Shown piece by piece: positions 55,837 through 63,948 of a DNA stretch of 64,000 nucleotides. The position numbers were made by a program, and so were the translations under genes. This DNA comes from Iodidimonas muriae (GTDB lineage Bacteria; Pseudomonadota; Alphaproteobacteria; Sphingomonadales; Rhodothalassiaceae): NCBI RefSeq assembly GCF_014647255.1, contig NZ_BMOV01000004.1:180187-244186 (forward strand), in the 5' to 3' direction. Under the pieces are notes generated by a model that saw only the letters and a list, made by a program, of their open reading frames with translations, was not told where the DNA came from and made no database searches. Position 1 is the stretch's first letter; each line of letters opens with the position of its first letter.

Positions 55837-56118
55837 TTAGAAGTTTCCCTCGGCGGCTTCTTTGAGAATGAGCTTGTCCAGCGTCAGCTCTGCAACGGCT
55901 TTCTTCAGCCGCACGTTCTCACGCTCCAGCTCCTTGAGTTTGCGGGCCTGGCTTGTTTGCATCCCGCCATACTGGTTACGCCAGCGATAATAGGTCTGCT
56001 CGGCCACGCCAAGCTGGCGCACGGCCTCACCAACCGTGCGACCCTGACTCAACAAGACCTCGGCCTCACGAAGTTTCGAAATAATCTGTTCTGGTGTGTA
56101 ACGTCTTTGACGACCCAT
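55837..56118 (-). CDS. IS3-family transposase OrfA
   Basis: The 93-aa protein has the helix-turn-helix [37 protein letters not shown] and the leucine-zipper segment [20 protein letters not shown] ending in [14 protein letters not shown]. It binds the element ends and normally joins OrfB by a -1 frameshift near its stop. Complete in length, but its OrfB partner is deleted. Confidence 0.92.
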   Translation of the reverse strand: MGRQRRYTPEQIISKLREAEVLLSQGRTVGEAVRQLGVAEQTYYRWRNQYGGMQTSQARKLKELERENVRLKKAVAELTLDKLILKEAAEGNF

Positions 56119-56139
56119 GTGATTTCTCCTTATTCACGG

Positions 56140-56532
56140 TCACGAATAAGCCAAAATCCTCTCTCTAAAAACGGGCCACTTTTCGGGGGGGCAGACCACG
56201 CCGCGGAAAACACCCTCCAGACCGGCCAGACATGTGCCACCAATATCGGCGATCGAGGCATGAAAATTATTATGTTTGAGTTTGGATTCAAAGAGATGGT
56301 CGTACCAGTGGGTCTCGTTGGAATCATGGTTGCCATAAATCCAGTGGACGGCGATTCCCTTATCCAGAAACTCGGCAAGTTCCTTGTCCAGTGGCTGTTC
56401 CAGTTCCATATCGCCGACCGGCACGATGGCCTGGATCTCAATACCTCTCTCCAGTTGCCGCCGGATCTGTTGGCGAATGTCCGCCCACCTGCCATGGGGA
56501 TCGCCAATGAATGCAATGACAGCCTGTGTCAT
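56140..56532 (-). pseudogene. Metallophosphoesterase, C-terminus cut by IS3 element B
   Basis: The first 110 residues are a calcineurin-like phosphoesterase: FIGDPHGRW (D and H ligands), VPVGDMELE (here D in GDM, where GD is usual), WIYGNHDSNETHWYD (GNHD). The end of the frame, from about CPPEKW, lies inside the inverted repeat of the IS, so the natural C-terminus with the last two metal-ligand motifs (GHxH) is gone. It belongs to an operon with two unknown proteins upstream (gap 15 bp). A natural end here is unlikely. Confidence 0.8.
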
Positions 56533-56547
56533 ATAAAATCACCCTTC

Positions 56548-57165
56548 TTATAAAGATTGCCGTGCCAAGTTTGGCTTTCCTGGTCGAGCGAATTGGAGCT
56601 GCTGAAATGCCATGCTTAAATGATGCGGCCCTCTCTGAAGCGGTGCCGTCCATCGCGGGGCCATGTCGAGATCGGCTATGCCCCTCAACCGCGCTTCTAG
56701 TTTGGCATTGGCATGCCATTGCTGCCAATTTTTACGGAGGAGTTCGGGGGAAGAATGATCGATCATGGCGAAGGCCAGCTTTGTGGCCCGTCTAGGCTCG
56801 CTTCTGAGCAATAACCAGTCATATCCTCGGGTTGCATCATAGCCAAAGGACAAGCCAAAGACTTTTTTGGTGAGGGGATGCTCCAGCACAGTATTCAGGC
56901 GCGAAAACAGGTCTGTGGCAGAAGGCAATGCGAGGGGCATCTGAATCTGCTTATGTCGGGCAACCCATCGGGCCGTCACGGCTATATGCGGTGCTAATGG
57001 ACAAAATTGTTGGTTCTTATGACGTGCATCGCGAAGAAGCCCATCCCAAGCCGTTGTTGTAATTCCGAAGAGGTAACGCCAGGTCTCGACAGGGATTTCA
57101 AATCCCATATTTGAGCGGAGCTCAATGAATGCCCCGATGGTGACATAATGTTGGTCAGTGAGCAT
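56548..57165 (-). CDS. Uncharacterised 205-aa protein of the element
   Basis: No family recognised. It has a mixed composition with many Trp and Arg residues (WRYLFGITTTAWDGLL, YDATRGYDWLLLRSEPRRA, LRKNWQQWHANAKLEARLRG), a helical character and no signal peptide. It overlaps the upstream gene by 11 bp and is followed 15 bp later by the phosphoesterase, so the three were co-transcribed. Frame and codon use look like a true gene. Function unknown. Confidence 0.66.
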   Translation of the reverse strand: MLTDQHYVTIGAFIELRSNMGFEIPVETWRYLFGITTTAWDGLLRDARHKNQQFCPLAPHIAVTARWVARHKQIQMPLALPSATDLFSRLNTVLEHPLTKKVFGLSFGYDATRGYDWLLLRSEPRRATKLAFAMIDHSSPELLRKNWQQWHANAKLEARLRGIADLDMAPRWTAPLQRGPHHLSMAFQQLQFARPGKPNLARQSL

Positions 57166-57820
57166 CGGACGTCTCCAATACGGTTTGATAGGAATTTTCC
57201 AGGTCTGTGAGGGCAGTGGTTGTCTGACGAGAGGTTATTGCCGGCAACGGAATGGTGTTTGCGTGGCGGAAGATATAGCCATGGATGTTCGGATCGGAGA
57301 GGCCGGAATAGGGCAGAACAATGCAATATGTGACCGCGGATTCCAGCAGGGCATGGATTTTTCGCCCATCCGTTGCCCCCACTTCGCAGGCAATCGAGAT
57401 CTTATCGTTTACGGCGAAGAGATCTGGAATGGCCGTGCCAGTTGAGACCGTGAGACGATGTTCTAAACAAATGCGGCTTTTGGGGGCCAGAGCCATGGCA
57501 AGCAACCGGGCGTATAGCTTCAGGAGAGCATGACTTGAGCTTTCCCAACGGCATGGCCCATCGCCAAGAAAATCTGGCAGATCGCGGGCGTGCAAGGCAG
57601 GAGGAAGGGGCGCGTATAAATCATCGACAGACAGGTGCCCGCGCTCCAAACTGGCGGCAAGCAGCTTTATGTCGGCCCCTGACCGCGGCGTTCCGGTGCG
57701 GGTCATATGAAGTGCATGGGTAAGGAATTGTGTCGGGCGGGCTTTCAACATTCTGGAGGGGAGCACCCTGCCTAGACCACGTCGACGACCGAAAGACCGT
57801 AAAGGGAGTGATAATTGCAT
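57155..57820 (-). CDS. Uncharacterised 221-aa protein, possible PD-(D/E)xK-like fold
   Basis: No family recognised with certainty. The N-terminus is strongly basic (RSFGRRRGLGRVLPSRMLKA). Around residues 140-160 lies IPDLFAVNDKISIACEVGAT, where PD then 14 residues later an E in a beta strand recalls the PD-(D/E)xK nuclease core, though the expected Lys is Gly. It is the first gene of a three-gene operon and diverges from an XRE regulator. It could be a replication or DNA-processing factor; this is guesswork from position. Confidence 0.62.
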   Translation of the reverse strand: MQLSLPLRSFGRRRGLGRVLPSRMLKARPTQFLTHALHMTRTGTPRSGADIKLLAASLERGHLSVDDLYAPLPPALHARDLPDFLGDGPCRWESSSHALLKLYARLLAMALAPKSRICLEHRLTVSTGTAIPDLFAVNDKISIACEVGATDGRKIHALLESAVTYCIVLPYSGLSDPNIHGYIFRHANTIPLPAITSRQTTTALTDLENSYQTVLETSDAH

Positions 57821-57881
57821 TGTAATAAGCCTTGCTCTCTTTTAAACAAAATAACGATATCATATAAATTGTATTAGGTTG

Positions 57882-58151
57882 ATGAAAATGTCAAGCAAAT
57901 CTTATGACATCATAGAAATATTTTCGTCTCATCTATGTCGGGCGGCGCGTGGACTGCTTGGCTGGAGCCAAGCGGAGCTTGCCGACCGGGCGCATGTGGG
58001 GCGCTCGACGCTTGCGGATTTCGAACGGGGTCGTCGGGTTCCTATCCGTAACAATATCGTTGCGATCGTTACGGCGTTAGAGGATGGTGGGGTGTTGTTT
58101 ATCGGGCCGGATTCCGCTGGCAAGGAAGGGGTTCGCCTGCGAAAGAAGTGA
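57882..58151 (+). CDS. XRE-family HTH transcriptional regulator, 89 aa
   Basis: A compact helix-turn-helix: CRAARGLLGWSQAELADRAH, VGRSTLADFERGRRVPIRNN and IVAIVTALEDGGVLFIG. This is the classic Cro/CI-like fold of the small regulators found in alphaproteobacterial elements. ATG at 57882 has AGG close by; a TTG one codon earlier is possible. It is divergent from the three-gene operon across about 60 bp that contains the near-palindrome ACGATATCATAT, so it probably represses both sides. Confidence 0.88.
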   Translation: MKMSSKSYDIIEIFSSHLCRAARGLLGWSQAELADRAHVGRSTLADFERGRRVPIRNNIVAIVTALEDGGVLFIGPDSAGKEGVRLRKK

Positions 58152-58312
58152 AAAATCCCGGCAGCTTGGTGTTAAGCGTGCGCTACCTGGTCCAAAGGAA
58201 AAATCTCTAGCTTGTTTACTCTGAATGCAAGGTCGTCACTATTTGATCGACGATTGAAATCGCTATCCCAAGATTATTGGCAGACACCCGCGAGAGCGGT
58301 TGCTATGAGGGC

Positions 58313-58345
58313 TTGACTCTTTTGGTTATAGAACAAATCATGAAC
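58313..58345 (+). promoter_or_regulatory. SOS promoter with LexA box upstream of imuA
   Basis: GAAC-N7-GAAC (58331-58345) is the reverse complement of the alphaproteobacterial LexA box GTTC-N7-GTTC. It overlaps a promoter made of TTGACT (58313-58318), a 17-bp spacer and AATCAT (58336-58341). LexA bound here would block RNA polymerase. The box ends two bases before the imuA ATG. The 58152-58312 stretch before it has no gene. Confidence 0.85.
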
Positions 58346-58347
58346 AT

Positions 58348-59148
58348 ATGAGAGTCGAGCAATCAAAGAAGCAGAAAAAGCAGAGCCGGGCCGCCACGCT
58401 TGCGGACCTTCGGGGGCAGCTTGGGCAGAGCACTGCGGACGCGTTAAAGGACAGTGCTTGGTCTTTGGGTGTTGCAAGCTTTGATGCCGCTCTGGGTGGA
58501 TTGGCGCTAGGCGTGGTGCATGAAGTGGTGCCGCAAGATGTTTTGAATGTCGGGGCGGCGGCCGGTTTTGTGGGGGCCTTGGCGCTCAGGCGATTGGCGG
58601 GAGAAGCAACGGGTCCGGTTTTCTGGTGCGCACGCCATGATGGATTGTTCGAGGCAGGAGCCCTGTCGGGGCGAGGATTGGTGAATATGGGCGCCGATCC
58701 AAGCCGTTTCCTGCTGGCATCAGGGCGCCGTGATGAGGATGTGCTGTGGGCTTTGGAAGAGGCCCTGCGCTCTGGTGCGGTCGCACTGGCGGTAGGTGAG
58801 GTGGCGTCAGCAAGTCTTGTAGCCACCCGTCGTCTTTCCCTGGCAGCGCGAGACCATGGGGTGCCGGCCGTGCTTTTACGCACCGAACGCGGGCTTGGCC
58901 CTTCAGCGGCAAGAACCCGATGGCGTGTCGCGGCCGCCCAAAGCCGCCCTCCGCCTTTTGCGCCCACTGCGCCTGGCCGGCCTTGCTGGCAGGTGGCGCT
59001 GGTGAAAGGGTGGCGGGAGCAGCCCGTGTCCCGCATTTTGGAATGGGATCATGAGACGCGTTGTTTCCTTGATATTGCTGGATTGGCCGATCACTTGCCT
59101 GAAACGCACTCAGGTGGCGCGGTCCTGCCCTTCTTGTGCACCGGATGA
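58348..59148 (+). CDS. imuA: ImuA, RecA-like SOS mutagenesis factor
   Basis: The 266-aa protein is a RecA/SulA-like fold without its own lesion-bypass activity. Recognisable parts are SFDAALGGLALGVVHEVVPQ at the start, GPVFWCARHDGLFEAGALSGRGLVNMGADPSRFLLA (in pieces), LEEALRSGAVALAVGEV and RRLSLAARDHGVPAVLLRTE, all typical of ImuA. It helps ImuB and DnaE2 in error-prone replication past DNA damage. The ATG at 58348 is at the predicted transcription start, so the message may be leaderless. Its last 98 bp also encode the start of imuB. Confidence 0.93.
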   Translation: MRVEQSKKQKKQSRAATLADLRGQLGQSTADALKDSAWSLGVASFDAALGGLALGVVHEVVPQDVLNVGAAAGFVGALALRRLAGEATGPVFWCARHDGLFEAGALSGRGLVNMGADPSRFLLASGRRDEDVLWALEEALRSGAVALAVGEVASASLVATRRLSLAARDHGVPAVLLRTERGLGPSAARTRWRVAAAQSRPPPFAPTAPGRPCWQVALVKGWREQPVSRILEWDHETRCFLDIAGLADHLPETHSGGAVLPFLCTG

Positions 59149-60619
59149 AACGCCCTTGGCGCTGACATTGGCCGGGCCGCGCGGCCTACGGCTTTATGCC
59201 TGTAATCCGGCAGCAAAGGCAGCAGGGCTGCACAATGGGATGGCCTTTGCCGATGCCCGGGCCATGGTGCCAATGCTTGTCACCCAACCCGCCGACCTCA
59301 AGGGCGATGCGGCAGCTTTGTCCCACCTCACCCGGTGGTGTGGCCGTTGGAGCCCGTGGGTGCGGATGGATGGCGAGGACGGCATCTGGATTGATGCTTC
59401 TGGCTGCGCGCATCTTTTTGGCGGAGAGGTTGCCATGCTCAAAGATATTCAGACACGGCTCAGGGCAATGGGGATCAAGGCACGCCTTGCCATGGCCGAC
59501 ACACCGGGCGCCGCTTGGGCGGCAGCCCGATATGGACAGGCGCGGATCATCCTTTCCGGCGAAGCCCGCCGGGCCTTGGCCTCTTTTCCAGTGGCGGCGC
59601 TTCGGATCAAGGAAGAAGCAGCGGCGAGCTTGCGGCGGCTGGGGTTAAAACGCATCGGGGATCTTTATGATCTGCCGCGCGCCATGCTTGCCCAAAGATT
59701 CGGGCCGGGTGGAGCGAAGGCCGTCGCCGCCGTGCTGCACCGGCTTGATCAGGCATTGGGACAGGTTTTTGAGCCCATTGATCCGGTGATGCCGGTACCT
59801 CTTTGGCGCGTGCGGTTGCCGCTTGTTGAGCCGCTTATGGACATCAATGCGCTGATGGGACTTGTCGCGCCTTTGCTTGAGGATTTAGCGGCCCGTCTTA
59901 TGGCAGAGGAAAAGGGGGTGCGGCGGCTTTCGCTCACCGCTTTTCGCTGTGACGGCAGCAGCGAGCGGCTGATCGTGGGCACATATGCGCCAAGCCGCGA
60001 TCCGGCCCATATGGCGCGGCTGTTCCAGGAGAAAGTGGGGAGCATCGACCCCGGCTTCGGCATTGATTGCCTTGTGGTCGCAGCGGAAGTGGTAGCCCCT
60101 CTTGATGCGGCGCAGACCGACTTTGATGGACAGGCTGCAGGGGTGCTGGCGCTTTCAGAGCTTATTGATCGGCTGGCTCTGCGATTGGGTAAGGGGCATG
60201 TGGGCCATGCGCGGCCCTTCGAAAGTCATATTCCGGAACGCGCTGAACAACGTGTAACAGGATATGGTGAGACAACATGGACAAACGCTATGCACCCATC
60301 TGGCGTACCGCCCGCGCCAACGCGGCCCTTGCGATTATTGCCCCGCCCGGAGCCGGTGGAGGTGGTGGCTGAAGTGCCCGAGGGACCGCCGCTGGTTTTT
60401 CGCTGGCGGCGGGTGCAGTGCCGGGTTGCCCGGTCACAAGGCCCTGAACGTGTGGCCCCGGAATGGTGGCGTGTGGCGGGGGAGGAGGCTCGGATACGGG
60501 ATTATTATCGGGTGGAAGATGATGCGGGCCGGCGTTACTGGCTGTTCCGCGCCGGACTTTATGAGGAAACTACGGACGAAGGTCCGTGTCGCTGGTTTCT
60601 TCATGGCCTGTTCGCATGA
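59051..60619 (+). CDS. imuB: ImuB, Y-family polymerase-like SOS protein
   Basis: The 522-aa protein starts RRVVSLILLDWPITCLKR, the ImuB form of a Y-family polymerase start in which the catalytic acids are replaced (no DxDxFF). The rest follows the family: GMAFADARAMVP, ARYGQARIILSGEARRALASFPVAALR (HhH region), RFGPGGAKAVAAVLHRLDQALGQ, and a C-terminal part with RYWLFRAGLYEE. It links ImuA and DnaE2 to the beta clamp. The start lies inside imuA with TTTGGAATGGG upstream. Confidence 0.94.
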   Translation: MRRVVSLILLDWPITCLKRTQVARSCPSCAPDETPLALTLAGPRGLRLYACNPAAKAAGLHNGMAFADARAMVPMLVTQPADLKGDAAALSHLTRWCGRWSPWVRMDGEDGIWIDASGCAHLFGGEVAMLKDIQTRLRAMGIKARLAMADTPGAAWAAARYGQARIILSGEARRALASFPVAALRIKEEAAASLRRLGLKRIGDLYDLPRAMLAQRFGPGGAKAVAAVLHRLDQALGQVFEPIDPVMPVPLWRVRLPLVEPLMDINALMGLVAPLLEDLAARLMAEEKGVRRLSLTAFRCDGSSERLIVGTYAPSRDPAHMARLFQEKVGSIDPGFGIDCLVVAAEVVAPLDAAQTDFDGQAAGVLALSELIDRLALRLGKGHVGHARPFESHIPERAEQRVTGYGETTWTNAMHPSGVPPAPTRPLRLLPRPEPVEVVAEVPEGPPLVFRWRRVQCRVARSQGPERVAPEWWRVAGEEARIRDYYRVEDDAGRRYWLFRAGLYEETTDEGPCRWFLHGLFA

Positions 60620-60630
60620 AGGACGCGGTG

Positions 60631-63600
60631 ATGTCTTATGCCGAACTGCAGGTGACCAGCAACTTCTCGTTCCTTGAAGGGGGCTCGCACCCCGATGAAC
60701 TGGTGCAGCAGGCCAAAGCGCTGCGATTGGATGCCATCGCGCTGACTGACCGCAACAGTTTGGCCGGTATCGTGCGGGCCCATGCGACGGCGCAGGCGGC
60801 CGCGATGCGCTTCATTGTCGGTTGTCGGCTTGATTTGGTGGGAGGCGTGAGCTTTCTCGCCTATCCCACAGACAGGGCCTCTTATGGTCGGCTGTCGAGG
60901 CTTCTGACTCTTGGCAAAAGGCGCGCAGAGAAGGGCGGGTGCATCTTATCGCTTAACGATCTTTATGCTTATGCCGAGGGTCTGGTCCTTGTTTTTGTGC
61001 CGCCGCAATCCTTTGATCATCAGGTGCTGATCCATAACCTGTCGGACATGCGCCGTGCTCTTTCCAGCCGGCTTTATCTGGCCGCCAGCCACAGCTATCA
61101 CGGTGACGATGCGGCCCGAATTAACAGGCTGGCGGATGTGGCGAGGCATGCCAAAACACCGCTGCTCGCTACGGGCAATGTGCTGTATCATGTCGCTCAT
61201 CGGCGGCCTTTGCAGGATGTGCTGAATTGCATCCGGGACAAATGCACCATCGAGCATGCCGGCTTCAAGCTGGAGAAAAACGCCGAACGACATCTCAAGA
61301 CACCCGCTGAAATGGCACGGCTTTTCAAGGGCCATGAGGATGCATTGGCCCGGACAATGGAGGTTGCACAGGCCTGTCAATTCTCCTTGGAGGAACTGCG
61401 TTATAATTATCCCGGCGAACCGGTGCCGCCGGGACAATCAGCACAGCAACATCTGGAGACGCTGGCTGAAGAAGGCGCGGCGCGGCGGTATCCAGATGGG
61501 GTGCCTCAAAAAGTACGGACGATGATCGCAGCCGAACTGGAGCTGATCGCCAAACTGCGCTATGCGCCTTACTTCCTCACTGTTCATGACATCGTGCATT
61601 GGGCGCGGGGACAGGGAATTCTGTGCCAAGGACGGGGATCTGCGGCCAATTCCGCCGTGTGTTATTGCCTGTTCATCACCTCCGTCAATCCGGCCACCAG
61701 CGATCTATTGTTTGAGCGGTTTATTTCTGCTGAGCGCGCCGAGCCACCTGATATTGATGTGGACTTCGAGCATGAGCGGCGCGAAGAGGTGATGCAATAT
61801 ATCTATGCCCGCTACGGTCGGGCCCGAGCTGGAATTGCGGCTACCGTCATCAGTTATCGCGCCCGCTCTGCCGTGCGCGAGGTCGGCAAGGTGATGGGCT
61901 TGACAGAGGATGTCACCGCCGCTCTTGCCGGCACCGTCTGGGGCTGGTCGTCTGATGGCATTCCTGATGACCGGGTACGTGAAGCCGGGCTCGATCCCAC
62001 GGACCGTAGGCTACAGCAAACGCTGGCACTAACTGCTGAACTGATCGGCTTTCCCCGTCATCTTTCGCAACATGTGGGCGGCTTTGTACTGACCGAGGAT
62101 CCGCTCGAGGAACTGGTGCCCATTGGCAATGCGGCGATGCAAGACCGCACCTTCATCGAATGGGACAAGGATGACCTGGATACGCTGGGCATGTTGAAGA
62201 TCGACGTGCTGTCCCTTGGTATGCTGACAGCGATCCGTAAATGCTTTGATCTTATCGCCCGACATGACGGGCGGCGGTTGGCCCTTGGGGATTTCTATCC
62301 CATGGACGACACAGCCACCTTTGATATGCTGTGTCGGGGCGACAGTATCGGTGTCTTTCAGGTGGAAAGCCGGGCGCAGATGAACATGCTACCGCGCCTC
62401 AAGCCGCGATGTTTTTATGATCTGGTGATCGAGGTGTCTATTGTTCGCCCCGGTCCCATCCAAGGGGACATGGTACATCCCTATCTGCGTCGCCGTGATG
62501 GGCTTGAAGCCGTGGACTATCCCGCGCCCGCGCCAGACCATGGCCCTTCCGATGAATTGAAGAAGGTTCTGGGCCGCACCCTTGGCGTGCCGTTGTTTCA
62601 AGAGCAGGCGATGAAAATCGCCATGGTCGCGGCGGCCTTTTCAGGCGAAGAAGCCAATCAGTTGCGCCGTGCCATGGCCACCTTCCGCCATGTGGGCACC
62701 ATCCATGCGTTTGAGGATAAGCTGGTCGAAGGCATGGTGGCACGCGGCTATGATGCTGATTTTGCGCGCCGTTGTTTCAAGCAGATCGAGGGGTTTGGAG
62801 AATATGGCTTTCCTGAATCCCATGCCGCCAGCTTCGCCCTGCTGGTTTATGTTTCGGCGTTTCTCAAATGTCATTATCCGGCGGCCTTTGCCTGTGCCCT
62901 TTTGAACTCCCAACCCATGGGCTTTTATGCCCCCGCCCAGATCGTCCGCGACGCCCGCGAGCATGGGGTGGTGGTGCGTGCTGTTGATGTTAATCACTCC
63001 CATTGGAACTGCACATTGGAAGGTGGGGCGCTGCGATTGGGGATGCGGCAGGTGAAGGGGCTTTTGAAAGCCGAGATAGAGAAAATCGTCCTGCAGCGCG
63101 GGGCTGGTTATGAGGATCTTGCTGATCTCAAAGCGCGTAGTGGTGCACGCCTTGCCACCATCGAGCGCTTGGCCGAGGCCGATGCCTTCCGCTCCATGGG
63201 GTTTGATCGCCGTCAGGCTTTATGGCAGTCAAAGGCATTGCCGCGCATGCCAGCGCTTCCTCTGTTTGCCCATGCTGAGGCGCGAGAAACAGGGCCGGAA
63301 GCACATGTGGCTCTGCCGGATATGCCTCTTTGTGAGCATGTGGTGGAGGATTATCAGAGCCTGCGACTATCGCTCAAAGCCCACCCGTTGCATTTTTTAC
63401 GTCCGTTGCTCGACGAAGCGGGTTGCACACCGCTTGCCTGTCTTCGGCAAGTAAAAGATGGTGACCGCATCATGGTGGCAGGCATTGTGCTTGTCCGCCA
63501 ACGCCCTGGAACCGCCAAGGGGGTAGTGTTCCTGACACTGGAGGATGAAAGCGGGGTTGGCAATGTGGTGGTGTGGAAAAAAGTGATGGAGCGGTTCCGC

Positions 63601-63906
63601 CCCGAAATCATGGGGGCGCGCCTTCTGAAGGTGAAAGGCCGGATCGAGCGGGAGGGGGACATCGTTCATCTGGTGGCGCACCGGATGGATGATTGCTCGG
63701 ACCAGTTGCTGTTGTTGTCAGAAAGCCCGGATATGCTGGATGTGCCCATATGCAAGGCCGATGAAATAAAGTACGGCAGTGCCGATCCCATTGAAGGCGA
63801 CCTGCATCCCTCCCGATTGCGCGCTGGCCGTCTATCCAAACACCGCCCCGTCCGTCATCCCCGCAATGTTCGCGATCTGGTGCCTAAAAGCCGCGACTTT
63901 CATTGA
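60631..63906 (+). CDS. dnaE2: Error-prone DNA polymerase DnaE2 (ImuC)
   Basis: The 1091-aa C-family polymerase has the PHP domain (AELQVTSNFSFLEGGSHPDEL, LTDRNSLAGIVRAH), the catalytic block PPDIDVDFEHERREEVMQYIYARYGR, GFPRHLSQHVGGFVLTEDPL, VEVSIVRPGPIQGDMVHPYL, the HhH region and an OB fold (MVAGIVLVRQRPGTAKGVVFLTLEDE). The end HPRNVRDLVPKSRDFH is the standard DnaE2 C-terminus, so the gene is complete. It performs damage-induced mutagenic synthesis with ImuA and ImuB. The ATG at 60631 has AAGGA seven bases upstream; ATG 60616, overlapping the imuB stop, is the alternative. Confidence 0.96.
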   Translation: MSYAELQVTSNFSFLEGGSHPDELVQQAKALRLDAIALTDRNSLAGIVRAHATAQAAAMRFIVGCRLDLVGGVSFLAYPTDRASYGRLSRLLTLGKRRAEKGGCILSLNDLYAYAEGLVLVFVPPQSFDHQVLIHNLSDMRRALSSRLYLAASHSYHGDDAARINRLADVARHAKTPLLATGNVLYHVAHRRPLQDVLNCIRDKCTIEHAGFKLEKNAERHLKTPAEMARLFKGHEDALARTMEVAQACQFSLEELRYNYPGEPVPPGQSAQQHLETLAEEGAARRYPDGVPQKVRTMIAAELELIAKLRYAPYFLTVHDIVHWARGQGILCQGRGSAANSAVCYCLFITSVNPATSDLLFERFISAERAEPPDIDVDFEHERREEVMQYIYARYGRARAGIAATVISYRARSAVREVGKVMGLTEDVTAALAGTVWGWSSDGIPDDRVREAGLDPTDRRLQQTLALTAELIGFPRHLSQHVGGFVLTEDPLEELVPIGNAAMQDRTFIEWDKDDLDTLGMLKIDVLSLGMLTAIRKCFDLIARHDGRRLALGDFYPMDDTATFDMLCRGDSIGVFQVESRAQMNMLPRLKPRCFYDLVIEVSIVRPGPIQGDMVHPYLRRRDGLEAVDYPAPAPDHGPSDELKKVLGRTLGVPLFQEQAMKIAMVAAAFSGEEANQLRRAMATFRHVGTIHAFEDKLVEGMVARGYDADFARRCFKQIEGFGEYGFPESHAASFALLVYVSAFLKCHYPAAFACALLNSQPMGFYAPAQIVRDAREHGVVVRAVDVNHSHWNCTLEGGALRLGMRQVKGLLKAEIEKIVLQRGAGYEDLADLKARSGARLATIERLAEADAFRSMGFDRRQALWQSKALPRMPALPLFAHAEARETGPEAHVALPDMPLCEHVVEDYQSLRLSLKAHPLHFLRPLLDEAGCTPLACLRQVKDGDRIMVAGIVLVRQRPGTAKGVVFLTLEDESGVGNVVVWKKVMERFRPEIMGARLLKVKGRIEREGDIVHLVAHRMDDCSDQLLLLSESPDMLDVPICKADEIKYGSADPIEGDLHPSRLRAGRLSKHRPVRHPRNVRDLVPKSRDFH

Positions 63907-63948
63907 CGGGGGTATTTTATCTTTATGGACACCTAGGTTCAGGACTCA

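Larger units (their letters stand above)
55289..56193 (-). mobile_element. IS3-family insertion sequence B, internally deleted
   Basis: The ends are imperfect inverted repeats that both read inward TGCCCCC, then about AAGTGGTCC or AAGTGGCCC (55289-55323 and 56157-56193). At 905 bp it is about 300 bp shorter than a complete element of this type. orfA (55837-56118) is intact; orfB has lost its middle. No target-site duplication is visible: the 4 bases outside are GGCC on the left and GACC on the right. The two flanking genes are different and both truncated at the ends of the element. Confidence 0.85.
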
